From the NCBI RefSeq assembly GCF_008642355.1, contig NZ_CP029193.1, positions 4,054,001 through 4,118,000 on the forward strand: DNA of 64,000 nucleotides, given 5' to 3'. Origin of the DNA: Streptomyces venezuelae (lineage in GTDB: Bacteria > Actinomycetota > Actinomycetes > Streptomycetales > Streptomycetaceae). The notes under the pieces are model-generated. The model ran no database searches. It worked only from the letters and a program-made list of their open reading frames with translations, and was not told the origin of the DNA. Positions 29,136 through 37,759 of this stretch are shown one piece after another. A program made the position numbers and the translations under genes. Position 1 is the stretch's first letter. Every line of letters starts with the position of its first letter.

Positions 29136-30512
29136 TTAGAAGCCGCGCCACCCCTGCGGGTCCACGCCGCCCGGGATCGGTGCCCCTTCGTCGTACGGCT
29201 CCCGGGTGAAGACGAACGACCCCAGGTCGAGGTGGCTCACCGAACCGTCGGGCCGCCGCACGGCCTCCAACAGCTCCCCCGCGTAGTACCCGTTGAGCCC
29301 CGTCCAGGTGCCGTCACCGTTGGGCCGGAACCGAGCCTGGCGCCCCCAACCGGACAACGGCCCCAGCTCCACACCGCCCTCGGCCGTCAGACGCAGCACG
29401 AGCACCTGAGTCCCCCAGTACCAGGGGCCCGCCAGCTCCAACACCTTCTGATCGACTTCGGACAGCGGCCGCCACGGCTCGGGAATCCGCGGCTCGGCCT
29501 CGGAAACGATCTTCACGAGGTCGATGGCCAGCGCCGCCACCGGCGGTCCGGACGTGCAGTTGGCGAGCGCGACAGCGGCCACACCGTCCGCCTCGCTCAC
29601 CCACAGGGCGGCCAGGAAGCCCGGCAGTGACCCGCCGTGCCCCGCCAGGCTGCCCTTGTCCCACCGCAGCAGGTCCACTCCCAGGCCGTACGCCCTGTCC
29701 CATTCACCGGTCGGCAGCGGTGCTGCCGGAGTCCGCATCTCCCGTACGGAATCGGCGCCGAGGACCCGGTCGTCGCCCGTCACCAGGAAGTGCCCGAACC
29801 GCACGAGGTCGGCCGTCGTGGACCAGAGTTGCCCGGCCGGAGCCATCAGGCCCAGGTCCTCCGCGGGCTCCGGCATCATCACGTCCGCCCACGGGTGCAC
29901 GGCCCAGCCGTCGGCGTGCGGAGCCTGGGGCTGCGCACTGGTACGGGTCAGCCCCAGGGGCTCGAGCACCTCGCGGCGCAGCACGTCCTCCCACGGAGCG
30001 CCCCGCAACGCCTCGACCAGCGAACCCAGCAGCGTGTAACCGGGGTTGGAGTAGTGGTGGCGCCTGCCGACGGGATGTTTGAAGGGCGCCTCGCCGAGGA
30101 CGTCCGCGAGCTCCGGTCGATCTGTCCCAGGGGTGCGCTCCCACCACTCGCCGGGGGTCTCGGCGGCCAGCCCGCCGGTGTGCGCCAGGAGTTCGGCGAT
30201 GGTGGCCTCTCCTGCTCCGGTGCCCGGCAGGTGCTTCTCCAGCGGGTCGTTGAGGTCCAGTACGCCCTCGTCGCGCAGCCGCATCACCAGTACGGCGGTG
30301 AAGGTCTTGGTGATCGAACCGATCCGGTACTGGACGTTCTCGTCCGGCTCGTGCCCGTCCACCATGCTGCGGCCGCCGGCCCACACCAACTCGCCGTCCC
30401 GGGCCACCGCGGCCACCAGCGAGGGAGACCGGCCCTCTGTCTGAGCGGTGGCGACGCGGTGCAGCAGGGCTCGGCGGGTGGAGGGGAGCAGCTCTTCACG
30501 GGGTGTTGTCAT
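29136..30512 (-). CDS. Serine hydrolase of the class C beta-lactamase / carboxypeptidase family
   Basis: 458 residues. The penicilloyl-serine-transferase motifs are present: SITK (SxxK nucleophile Ser), YSN and HGG in the KTG position. There is no signal peptide at the N-terminus, so it is probably cytosolic and may be an esterase or amidase rather than a wall enzyme. The last 110 residues form an extra beta-rich domain. ATG at 30512 with GGGTG upstream. Confidence 0.85.
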   Translation of the reverse strand: MTTPREELLPSTRRALLHRVATAQTEGRSPSLVAAVARDGELVWAGGRSMVDGHEPDENVQYRIGSITKTFTAVLVMRLRDEGVLDLNDPLEKHLPGTGAGEATIAELLAHTGGLAAETPGEWWERTPGTDRPELADVLGEAPFKHPVGRRHHYSNPGYTLLGSLVEALRGAPWEDVLRREVLEPLGLTRTSAQPQAPHADGWAVHPWADVMMPEPAEDLGLMAPAGQLWSTTADLVRFGHFLVTGDDRVLGADSVREMRTPAAPLPTGEWDRAYGLGVDLLRWDKGSLAGHGGSLPGFLAALWVSEADGVAAVALANCTSGPPVAALAIDLVKIVSEAEPRIPEPWRPLSEVDQKVLELAGPWYWGTQVLVLRLTAEGGVELGPLSGWGRQARFRPNGDGTWTGLNGYYAGELLEAVRRPDGSVSHLDLGSFVFTREPYDEGAPIPGGVDPQGWRGF

Positions 30513-30625
30513 GGGACCAGTTCACCCGGGTGACGCCCGTCCGTCGAGCGAATTCGGCCCCTCTCAGCATGCCGAGGACCTGTCGCCCCCCCCCAGGACC
30601 TGTCAGTCAGCACGCCCAGGATCCG

Positions 30626-31090
30626 TCAACACTCCCAGGGCTGCGATCCGGCGTGGCGCCGCGTGAGGACGTTGATCCTGTTGAGCATGTTGGCCACGCC
30701 GATGGCGAGGACGAGTGCCGCCAGCTCCCGCTCGGTGAAGTGCCGCGCAGCCTCGTCCCAGACCGCCGCCGGCACCGGATCGGGACGGTCCGCGAGTCGG
30801 GTGGCGGCCTCGGCGAGGGCGAAGGCGGCGCGTTCCGCAGGCGTGAAGCACGGGAGACTCCGCCAGGCAGCCACCGAAAGACACTGCATGTCTGTGGCGC
30901 CCGCTGCGACGGCACTGCGCGCGTTCCCCTCGACACAGACGCTGCTTCCGTTGATCTGACTCACGCGCAGCTGCACCAGCTCGATCGTCGCCTGGGACAG
31001 CCCCTGCTTCCTGGAGATCTGGGACAGGCTCAGCAAGGCTGTCATGGCCTCAGGGATGATCAAGGCGGGGTTCTGCATACGAGCCTGCAT
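30626..31090 (-). CDS. Carboxymuconolactone-decarboxylase/AhpD-like protein lacking the CxxC pair
   Basis: 154 residues from the ATG at 31088-31090 (GAGGAG upstream). The alpha-helical AhpD-like fold is recognisable from LVQLRVSQINGSSVCVEGN onward. In active AhpD-type proteins this place reads CxxCxxxH; here it is SSVCVEGN, so the first Cys is Ser and the His is Asn. The alkylhydroperoxidase chemistry is therefore doubtful. It follows the MerR gene by 63 bp on the same strand and the two are likely one operon. Confidence 0.75.
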   Translation of the reverse strand: MQARMQNPALIIPEAMTALLSLSQISRKQGLSQATIELVQLRVSQINGSSVCVEGNARSAVAAGATDMQCLSVAAWRSLPCFTPAERAAFALAEAATRLADRPDPVPAAVWDEAARHFTERELAALVLAIGVANMLNRINVLTRRHAGSQPWEC

Positions 31091-31153
31091 GAGTTTTCTC
31101 CTCAAGCGTCTGCCCGGCGCCGCTGTTGGCCGCAGAGGCGTCGTTGTGGTCCG

Positions 31154-31633
31154 TCATTGCACCGACGAATCGCGACGCGGAGATGTGAGTGGCCGGGGCG
31201 ACCACAGGCCGACGGCCGTCCCGTCGCGTAGGTGCTGCTCGTAGGTGGTGACCTTGCCATGGATGACCTCCAGGCAGGCGTTCAGGTCGTCGATCTTCGT
31301 GCGTACATCGCGCTCGTGCTCCCGTAGCAGCGCCAGGCGTTCCCGCTCGTTGCCGGGGCCGGACCGCACGAGCGCCGCGAATTTCTTGATCGTGGCGATC
31401 GGCATGCCGGAGACACGGAGCCGCCCGCACAGCAGGAGCCAGTCCACATCCGCCTGCTCATAGATCCGTTGTCCTCCGCCGGTCCGCGGGATCTCGCGCA
31501 GGAAGAGCCCTTCCCGCTCGAAGAACCGCAGGGCGTGCACGCTCAGGCCGGTCGCCTCGGCGACCTTCCCTATGGACAGGCCACCCCCGCTACCGCCGTT
31601 CTCCACGGGCACAGCGCCCGGATACTCGCTCAT
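31154..31633 (-). CDS. MerR-family transcriptional regulator
   Basis: 159 residues. A Gly-rich head precedes the winged helix (SIGKVAEATGLSVHALRFFE, then the second helix and DVDWLLLCGRLRVSGM), then a coiled dimerisation helix. No effector-binding Cys pattern is evident. It is divergent from the short-chain dehydrogenase gene, with a suitable operator between them, and co-directional with the AhpD-like gene. Confidence 0.88.
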   Translation of the reverse strand: MSEYPGAVPVENGGSGGGLSIGKVAEATGLSVHALRFFEREGLFLREIPRTGGGQRIYEQADVDWLLLCGRLRVSGMPIATIKKFAALVRSGPGNERERLALLREHERDVRTKIDDLNACLEVIHGKVTTYEQHLRDGTAVGLWSPRPLTSPRRDSSVQ

Positions 31634-31668
31634 GAGGGGACCGTACGCCGCGCATCAGACGGCTCTTG

Positions 31669-31688
31669 ACCTAGCGCACAGTCTAGGT
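31669..31688. promoter_or_regulatory. Candidate MerR operator / promoter of the SDR gene
   Basis: ACCTAG-N8-CTAGGT inverted repeat overlapping TTGACC, 15 bp before the SDR start codon. This is a typical layout for a MerR-controlled promoter; inference. Confidence 0.6.
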
Positions 31689-31703
31689 TTTAGCGTCGAG
31701 AAC

Positions 31704-32657
31704 ATGATCACCGAACAGCGGAGGCTCGGTACGGGCTTCGGCGCCCACAGCACGGCCGACGATGTCCTCGCAGGGATGGACCTGGCGGGCACCACGGCTC
31801 TCGTGACCGGCGGCTACTCGGGCCTCGGGCTCGCCACGACCCGCGCTCTCGTCCACGCCGGCGCCCACGTCGTGGTCCCCGCTCGGCGCCCGGAAACGGC
31901 CGAACACGCTCTGCGCGGTCTGCCGCGGACCGAGGTGCACGCCCTCGACCTCGCGGACCTGGACAGTGTCCGCGTCTTCTCCGAACGCTTCGTCGGCACC
32001 GGCCGCCCACTCGACATCCTCATCAACGGCGCGGGTGTGATGGCCTGCCCCGAGACACGCGTCGGTCCCGGCTGGGAGGCGCACTTCGCCATCAACCACC
32101 TCGGGCACTTCGCGCTGGCCCACCGCCTGCGTCCCGCCTTCGCTCCGGACGGCGCCCGCGTCGTCACCGTCGCCTCCTCCGGACACTTCCTCTCCGACAT
32201 CCGCTGGACCGACCCGCACTTCGACGCCAGCTACGACCGCTGGCTGGCCTACGCCCAGTCCAAAACCGCCAACGCCCTCTTCGCCGTGCACCTGAACCGC
32301 CTGGGCGCCGACCACGGCCTGCGCGCCTTCGCCGTGCACCCCGGCAGCATCCTCACCCCGCTGCAGCGCCACATCCCGCGCGAAGAGTGGCTCGCGCAGG
32401 GCTGGGTGACTCCGGGCGGGACACCCGCCGTCGGCTTCAAGAGCCCCGAGCAGGGCGCGGCGACGACTGTGTGGGCGGCGACCTCACCACTGCTGGAGAA
32501 CCGGGGAGGGGCGTACTGCCAGGATTGCGACATCGCCGAACCGGCCCTCACCGACGACATGCTGATCGGTGGCGTAAAGCCGTGGGCCGTCGACCCCGGG
32601 GCGGCGGCGCGGCTCTGGGACCTCTCCTGCGAACTCACCGGGCTCAGCGCGTTCTGA
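31704..32657 (+). CDS. Short-chain dehydrogenase/reductase
   Basis: 317 residues. The Rossmann motif is TGGYSGLGLATTRAL and the NAG motif is INGAGVM; the active-site residues are Ser (VASSGHF) and Tyr-x3-Lys (YAQSKTANA). It resembles the retinol-dehydrogenase-like SDRs that act on hydrophobic substrates. It is divergent from the MerR gene, which probably controls it. Confidence 0.88.
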   Translation: MITEQRRLGTGFGAHSTADDVLAGMDLAGTTALVTGGYSGLGLATTRALVHAGAHVVVPARRPETAEHALRGLPRTEVHALDLADLDSVRVFSERFVGTGRPLDILINGAGVMACPETRVGPGWEAHFAINHLGHFALAHRLRPAFAPDGARVVTVASSGHFLSDIRWTDPHFDASYDRWLAYAQSKTANALFAVHLNRLGADHGLRAFAVHPGSILTPLQRHIPREEWLAQGWVTPGGTPAVGFKSPEQGAATTVWAATSPLLENRGGAYCQDCDIAEPALTDDMLIGGVKPWAVDPGAAARLWDLSCELTGLSAF

Positions 32658-32690
32658 GCCCGGAGTTTCCCGGGGATCGAACGGCGGGGA

Positions 32691-33323
32691 TCAGGCGATC
32701 TCCCAGGCCGCCTCGATCATCCGGAAGATCTCGTCCACGGCGGCCTGCGGGTCGGATGCCTCGCGGGCCAGGGCGTAGGCGTCGACCACGAACCGCGCGA
32801 TCGCGCGGCAGGCCGTCGTGGTCCTGGACAGCTCGGGATCGGCGGCGATGGCCGTCGCCAGGGACTCCGCGTGGCGCAGCCGCATCGACTCCTCGTACTC
32901 CCGCAGCGCACGGGTCTCGTCGATCATGCGGTAGATCGCGGCGGTCCCGTCCGCCGTGCAGTGCCGGACCATCGCGTGGATCTCGTGGCGCAGCGCGGGG
33001 ATGAGCGGCTCATGGGGCCCCCTGCCGGTGACGGCCTGTGTGAGGCGCTGCTCGAAATGGTCGTCCCGCTCGAACACCAAAGCCTCTTTGGAGGCGAAGT
33101 GGGAGAAGAGCGTGGTGACGGCGACGTCGGCCTCGGCTGCCACGTCCCGGATGCCCACCGTGTCGTAGCCGCGCTCCAAGAAGAGCCGCATAGCGGTGTC
33201 GGCGATCTTCTGACGGGTGGCGGCCTTCTTTCGCTCCCGCCGTCCGGTCGGTGTGCCCGGTCCGGGCTGGGCGGTGGGCCTGCTCGGCAAGGCAGATCCG
33301 GACGGCGTCGTCGGGGCGGTCAT
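32691..33323 (-). CDS. TetR-family transcriptional regulator
   Basis: 210 residues from the ATG at 33321-33323. After a Pro-rich head, the TetR HTH covers about residues 30-80 (TRQKIADTAMRLFLERGYDT, VGIRDVAAEADVAVTTLFSHF). The C-terminal domain is all helical and variable. Divergent from the quinone oxidoreductase gene across a 71-bp gap carrying an obvious operator. Confidence 0.9.
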   Translation of the reverse strand: MTAPTTPSGSALPSRPTAQPGPGTPTGRRERKKAATRQKIADTAMRLFLERGYDTVGIRDVAAEADVAVTTLFSHFASKEALVFERDDHFEQRLTQAVTGRGPHEPLIPALRHEIHAMVRHCTADGTAAIYRMIDETRALREYEESMRLRHAESLATAIAADPELSRTTTACRAIARFVVDAYALAREASDPQAAVDEIFRMIEAAWEIA

Positions 33324-33363
33324 GGCATTGACGCTATCAAATCCAAAGGTGCAACTGTTCCGA

Positions 33364-33382
33364 AACACTAACCGTTAGTGTT
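33364..33382. promoter_or_regulatory. TetR-type operator between TetR and oxidoreductase genes
   Basis: AACACTAACCGTTAGTGTT, arms AACACTAA and TTAGTGTT around a 3-bp centre, 13 bp before the oxidoreductase start. Strongly suggests autoregulation and repression of the partner; inference. Confidence 0.85.
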
Positions 33383-33394
33383 ACGTTCGGCGGC

Positions 33395-34324
33395 ATGAAG
33401 AGAGTCAGCTTCGCCGAGTTCGGCGGTCCCGAAGTCCTGCACCTCACCGAGGCCGAGGAACCCCACGCGGGCCCCGGCCAGATACGGGTCGCTGTGCGCG
33501 CAGCGGGGGTGAACCCCGTCGACTGGCGGATTCGCGAAGGCCAGTTCCACCAGCCTGATCAGCGCGATCAGTCCCGCCAGGCTCGCCAGACCCATCCGAG
33601 CGTCCTGCCCTCAGGAACGGGGCAGGACGCCGCCGGACTGGTCGACGAAATCGGCCCGGGCGTCACCACGGTCGAGGTCGGCGACCGCGTGTTCGGGCGC
33701 GGATCGAGCACGTACGCCGAATTCGCCGTGCTGTCGGCCTGGGCCCGCATGCCCGAGAACCTGACCTTCGAAGAAGCGGCCGGGTACCCCTCCGTGGTGG
33801 AGACCGCGCTGCGCATCATTCGTCAGTCCGGTGTGCAGCCCGGACAGACGCTGCTGGTCAGCGGCGCGTCCGGGGGCGTCGGATCAGCGGTACTGCAGAT
33901 CGCCCGTGATCGTGGCATCACGGTGATCGGCACGGCCGGAGCCGCCAACCAGGACTACCTGCGCAGCCTGGGTGCGCTCGCCACGAGCTACGGAGAGGGC
34001 TGGGTCAAGCGAGTCCGACAACTCGGCCACGTCGACGCCGCGCTCGATCTGGCCGGCTCGGGTGTGATCCCCGAGCTCGTCGAACTGACCGGAGACCCCC
34101 AGAAGGTGATCTCCATCGCCGATCTGACCGCACCGGAACACGGCGTCCGGTTCTCCGGCGTGACCGGCAACGTGCCGCAGGCCCTCGCCGAGGCCGCCGA
34201 CCTCATCGCGCGGGGACGACTCCACATCCCGGTCGAGAAGACGTACCAGCTCACCGAGGCGGCCGCGGCCCAGGCAGACAGTCAGGCCGGACACACACGC
34301 GGACGCCGGGTCATCGTCATCTGA
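33395..34324 (+). CDS. Quinone oxidoreductase (zinc-free MDR family)
   Basis: 309 residues. GroES-like N-terminal domain (GVNPVDWRIREG) followed by a nucleotide-binding domain with SGASGGVGSAVLQIA. This fits NADPH:quinone oxidoreductases that lack catalytic zinc; they reduce quinones or enones. A gap after WRIREGQF shows an Arg/Gln-rich insert relative to relatives. Probably under the adjacent TetR. Confidence 0.87.
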   Translation: MKRVSFAEFGGPEVLHLTEAEEPHAGPGQIRVAVRAAGVNPVDWRIREGQFHQPDQRDQSRQARQTHPSVLPSGTGQDAAGLVDEIGPGVTTVEVGDRVFGRGSSTYAEFAVLSAWARMPENLTFEEAAGYPSVVETALRIIRQSGVQPGQTLLVSGASGGVGSAVLQIARDRGITVIGTAGAANQDYLRSLGALATSYGEGWVKRVRQLGHVDAALDLAGSGVIPELVELTGDPQKVISIADLTAPEHGVRFSGVTGNVPQALAEAADLIARGRLHIPVEKTYQLTEAAAAQADSQAGHTRGRRVIVI

Positions 34325-34353
34325 TTCCCCCCCCGGGTCTACATGTGGGCACG

Positions 34354-35835
34354 TCAGGTCTGTGCCATGTCCACGAAGCGCGAGTAGTGCCCCTGGAAGG
34401 CGACGGTGATCGTCGCCGTGGGGCCGTTACGGTGCTTGCCCACGATGATGTCCGCCTCGCCCGCGCGCGGCGACTCCTTCTCGTACGCGTCCTCGCGATG
34501 CAGCAGGATCACCATGTCCGCGTCCTGCTCGATCGAGCCGGACTCACGCAGGTCGGAGACCATGGGCTTTTTGTCGGTGCGCTGCTCGGGACCACGGTTC
34601 AGCTGCGAGAGGGCGATGACCGGCAGCTCCAGCTCCTTGGCGAGGAGCTTAAGGTTTCGCGACATGTCCGAGACTTCCTGCTGGCGGCTCTCGGCCCGCT
34701 TGGATCCGCCCGACTGCATGAGCTGCAGGTAGTCGATGACGACGAGTTTCAGGTCGTTCCGCTGCTTGAGGCGGCGGCACTTGGCGCGGATCTCCATCAT
34801 CGACAGGTTCGGGGAGTCGTCGATGTAGAGGGGGGCGGCCGAGACGTCCGGCATGCGCCGGGCGAGGCGCGTCCAGTCCTCGTCGGTCATCGTGCCGGAG
34901 CGCATGTGATGCAGGGCCACGCGCGCCTCGGCGGAGAGCAGACGCATGGCGATCTCGTTGCGCCCCATTTCGAGCGAGAAGATCACGCTCGGCATGTTGT
35001 GCTTGATCGAACAGGCCCGTGCGAAGTCGAGGGCCAGCGTGGACTTACCCATGGCGGGACGTGCCGCGATAATGATCATCTGGCCCGGGTGCAGGCCGTT
35101 GGTGAGCTGGTCGAGGTCGGTGAACCCGGTCGGCACGCCGGTCATCTCGCCTGACCGCGAACCGATCGCCTCGATCTCGTCGAGGGCGCCCTCCATGATG
35201 TCGCCGAGCGGGAGGTAGTCCTCGGTGGTGCGCTGCTCGGTGACCGCGTAGATCTCGGCCTGGGCGCTGTTGACGATCTCGTCGACGTCGCCGTCGGCCG
35301 CGTATCCCATCTGGGTGATCTTCGTGCCGGCCTCGACGAGGCGGCGCAGCACCGCCCGCTCGTGGACGATCTCCGCGTAGTACTCCGCGTTCGCCGCTGT
35401 CGGCACCGTCTGCACGAGCGTGTGCAGGTACGACGCGCCACCGACCTTGGTGATCTCGCCCCGCTTGGTGAGCTCGGCCGCGACGGTGATCGGGTCGGCC
35501 GGCTCGCCCTTGGCGTAGAGGTCCAGGATCGAGGCGTAGATCGTCTCGTGCGCCGGCCGGTAGAAGTCATGGCCCTTGAGGACCTCGACGACGTCGGCGA
35601 TCGCATCCTTGGACAGCAGCATGCCGCCGAGCACCGACTGCTCCGCGTCGAGGTCCTGCGGGGGAACACGCTCGAACGACGAGCCTCCGCTGTCCCAGCC
35701 GCCCTCCCGGCCACGATCGTGTTGTTCGTCGCGGCTCCGACCGCCGCCGCCGTCGCGGCGCTGGCGGGAGACGGGCAGACGGTCACTGGGACCGCTGTCG
35801 GCCCAGGGGTCGTCCAAAGGCTCGGAGATACTCAC
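34354..35835 (-). CDS. dnaB: Replicative DNA helicase DnaB
   Basis: 493 residues from the GTG at 35833-35835, preceded by GGAGGAGG. After a disordered head of about 55 residues comes the N-terminal helical domain (LDAEQSVLGGMLLS), then the RecA-like ATPase with Walker A ARPAMGKST at about residues 258-266 and the later VIDYLQLM and QLNRGPEQR motifs. It unwinds DNA ahead of the replisome as a hexamer. No intein interrupts the ATPase, in contrast to the mycobacterial gene. Its upstream region holds DnaA-box-like sites. Confidence 0.97.
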   Translation of the reverse strand: MSISEPLDDPWADSGPSDRLPVSRQRRDGGGGRSRDEQHDRGREGGWDSGGSSFERVPPQDLDAEQSVLGGMLLSKDAIADVVEVLKGHDFYRPAHETIYASILDLYAKGEPADPITVAAELTKRGEITKVGGASYLHTLVQTVPTAANAEYYAEIVHERAVLRRLVEAGTKITQMGYAADGDVDEIVNSAQAEIYAVTEQRTTEDYLPLGDIMEGALDEIEAIGSRSGEMTGVPTGFTDLDQLTNGLHPGQMIIIAARPAMGKSTLALDFARACSIKHNMPSVIFSLEMGRNEIAMRLLSAEARVALHHMRSGTMTDEDWTRLARRMPDVSAAPLYIDDSPNLSMMEIRAKCRRLKQRNDLKLVVIDYLQLMQSGGSKRAESRQQEVSDMSRNLKLLAKELELPVIALSQLNRGPEQRTDKKPMVSDLRESGSIEQDADMVILLHREDAYEKESPRAGEADIIVGKHRNGPTATITVAFQGHYSRFVDMAQT

Positions 35836-36295
35836 CGGGCCACCTCCTCCCGTCCGCCGCGCGGACCTCGCCGTGCCCCTCTTTCGTACGGCACGACACT
35901 GACAAATAAGCGGGCCCAACTCCGGTTCTGACGCGTCGGTTCTCCGGGGTTTCCGAGGTCGTACGACGAGGCGGGCGCCGGACCACGGTAGGCCTGTGGG
36001 CACCGTCAGCCAATCTGGTTATCCACAGGCGGTGTGGATGACGGGCCCGATGCTGTGGAGAACTCCGCCAAACCTGTGCACGGCCCGGTGGACAGGCCTG
36101 TGAACAAGCCCTCAGCAGGTTCCTGAAAACCACCCTGACCTGCTGGTTTCCCGTCCACCGGCTGTGCAGAAGAAAAACTTTCCCAGTCGGCCCAAGATCG
36201 CCGCAAACGGCGCGCGACGACCCGCCCGACAGGCGACTGAGTAAGGGTCCCAGTGCCATTGCATCTCTTACCTGTGGAAGATTAGATTGGTGTGT
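35836..36295. promoter_or_regulatory. Divergent dnaB/MATE intergenic region with DnaA-box-like sites
   Basis: 460 bp without a credible gene. It contains TTATCCACA at 36019-36027 (perfect DnaA box). One-mismatch relatives are TGTGGATGA (36033-36041), TGTGGAGAA (36054-36062) and TGTGAACAA (36099-36107, one mismatch from the TTGTCCACA form). Weaker ones are TGTGCAGAA (36163-36171) and TGTGGAAGA (36273-36281). It must also carry the dnaB and MATE promoters. DnaA binding is an inference from the cluster. Confidence 0.6.
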
Positions 36296-37633
36296 ATGAC
36301 ACAGGCTCCCGCGGCGCCCAAAGCCGCACGGCGAAGGCACGACCGAGAGATCATCGCGCTCGCCGTCCCCGCGTTCGGCGCGCTCGTGGCCGAGCCCCTT
36401 TTCGTCCTCGCCGACAGCGCCATCGTCGGGCACCTCGGCACCGCCCAACTGGCCGGCCTCGGCGTCGCCTCGGCGCTCCTCACCACCGCGGTGAGCATCT
36501 TCGTCTTCCTCGCATACGCCACCACGGCCGCCGTCGCCCGTCGGGTCGGCGCCGGAGATCTCCAGGCCGCCATCCGGCAGGGCATGGACGGCATCTGGCT
36601 CGCGCTGCTCCTCGGCGCGGCCGTCATCGCGGTCGTCCTGCCCACCGCCCCCGCTCTCGTCGACCTTTTCGGCGCCTCCGACACAGCGGCCCCGTACGCC
36701 GTCACGTATCTGCGGATCTCCTCGCTCGGCATCCCCGCCATGCTCGTCGTGCTCGCCGCCACGGGTGTACTGCGCGGACTGCAGGACACCAAGACCCCGC
36801 TGTACGTCGCCATCGGCGGCTTCGTCGCCAATGGCGTCCTGAACGTCGGTCTGGTCTACGGCGCGGACCTCGGCATCGCCGGCTCCGCCTGGGGCACCGT
36901 CATCGCCCAGTGCGGCATGGCCACCGTGTATCTCTACGTCGTCGTACGCGGCGCCAAACGCCACGGCGCCTCACTGCGCCCGGACGCCGCCGGCATCCGG
37001 GCCTGCGCGCAAGCTGGTGCGCCGCTTCTCGTCCGTACGCTCTCGCTGCGCGCCATCCTGATGATCGCCACCGCCGTCGCCGCCCGCCTCGGCGATTCCG
37101 ACGTGGCCGCCCACCAGATCGTTCTTTCCCTGTGGAGTTTGCTGGCCTTCGCACTCGACGCCATCGCCATCGCCGGGCAGGCGATCATCGGGCGCTACCT
37201 GGGAGCCGATGATCCTGACGGCGCCCGCGCCGTCTGCCGTCGCATGGTCCAGTGGGGCATCGCATCGGGGGTGGTCCTCGGCCTGCTGGTCGTCCTCGCG
37301 CGGCCCGTGTTCATCCCGCTCTTCACTGGCGACGGAGACGTCCAGGACGCGGCCCTGCCCGCCCTCGTCGTCATCGCGCTCGCCCAGCCCATCTGCGGCA
37401 TCGTCTTCGTCCTGGACGGCGTCCTGATGGGAGCGGGCGACGGCCCGTACCTGGCTTGGGCAATGATCGCCACGTTGGCCGTCTTCACGCCCGTCGCCCT
37501 GCTCGTACCGACCTTCGGCGGCGGGCTGACCGCTCTGTGGGGCGCGATGACGCTGATGATGGCGGTCCGGATGCTGACGCTGTGGCTGCGTTCCCGCTCC
37601 GGCCGCTGGCTCGTCACGGGCGCCACGCGCTGA
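36296..37633 (+). CDS. MATE-family exporter
   Basis: 445 residues from the ATG at 36296, the start that gives the usual MTQAP head; other candidates are GTG 36290 and TTG 36287. Twelve membrane helices in two related halves, with ADSAIVGHLGTAQLAG and LRGLQDTKTP, mark MATE antiporters (DinF-like branch). They expel drugs or metabolites in exchange for protons or sodium. Substrate unknown. A parS-containing palindrome follows the stop codon. Confidence 0.87.
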   Translation: MTQAPAAPKAARRRHDREIIALAVPAFGALVAEPLFVLADSAIVGHLGTAQLAGLGVASALLTTAVSIFVFLAYATTAAVARRVGAGDLQAAIRQGMDGIWLALLLGAAVIAVVLPTAPALVDLFGASDTAAPYAVTYLRISSLGIPAMLVVLAATGVLRGLQDTKTPLYVAIGGFVANGVLNVGLVYGADLGIAGSAWGTVIAQCGMATVYLYVVVRGAKRHGASLRPDAAGIRACAQAGAPLLVRTLSLRAILMIATAVAARLGDSDVAAHQIVLSLWSLLAFALDAIAIAGQAIIGRYLGADDPDGARAVCRRMVQWGIASGVVLGLLVVLARPVFIPLFTGDGDVQDAALPALVVIALAQPICGIVFVLDGVLMGAGDGPYLAWAMIATLAVFTPVALLVPTFGGGLTALWGAMTLMMAVRMLTLWLRSRSGRWLVTGATR

Positions 37634-37649
37634 GCGCGACAAGCGGGCC

Positions 37650-37679
37650 CGCGCTCTGTTTCACGTGAAACAGAGCGCG
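37650..37679. terminator. 30-bp perfect palindrome containing parS; likely terminator
   Basis: Arms of 15 bp (CGCGCTCTGTTTCAC and its complement) with no loop in DNA. It follows the MATE stop by 17 bp and faces the end of the rplI operon, so it may act as a terminator for the MATE transcript as well as holding parS. Confidence 0.7.
37658..37671. other. parS site
   Basis: Perfect GTTTCACGTGAAAC at the centre of a 30-bp palindrome between the convergent MATE and rplI genes. Confidence 0.94.
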
Positions 37680-37698
37680 CACCACGTTCCACGAAACA

Positions 37699-37731
37699 CG
37701 TTGGGCCGCACCCAGAGGGTGCGGCCCAACG
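37699..37731. terminator. Terminator of the rpsF-ssb-rpsR-rplI operon
   Basis: 15-bp perfect arms (CGTTGGGCCGCACCC and its complement) around AGA, 29 bp past the rplI stop codon. It may also stop the MATE transcript from the other side. Confidence 0.88.
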
Positions 37732-37759
37732 ATTGCTTCAGCTCTGCCAAGCGCAGTGC

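Noticed and set aside
32668..32700. Sequence GGGGATCGAACGGCG resembling a tRNA T-arm
   Set aside because: No acceptor stem, anticodon arm or CCA end could be fitted; it lies between converging genes. No tRNA or rRNA was found in the window.
37686..37697. GTTCCACGAAAC resembling parS with two bases missing
   Set aside because: Missing central TG breaks the dyad; close to the real parS and the rplI terminator, so probably unrelated.
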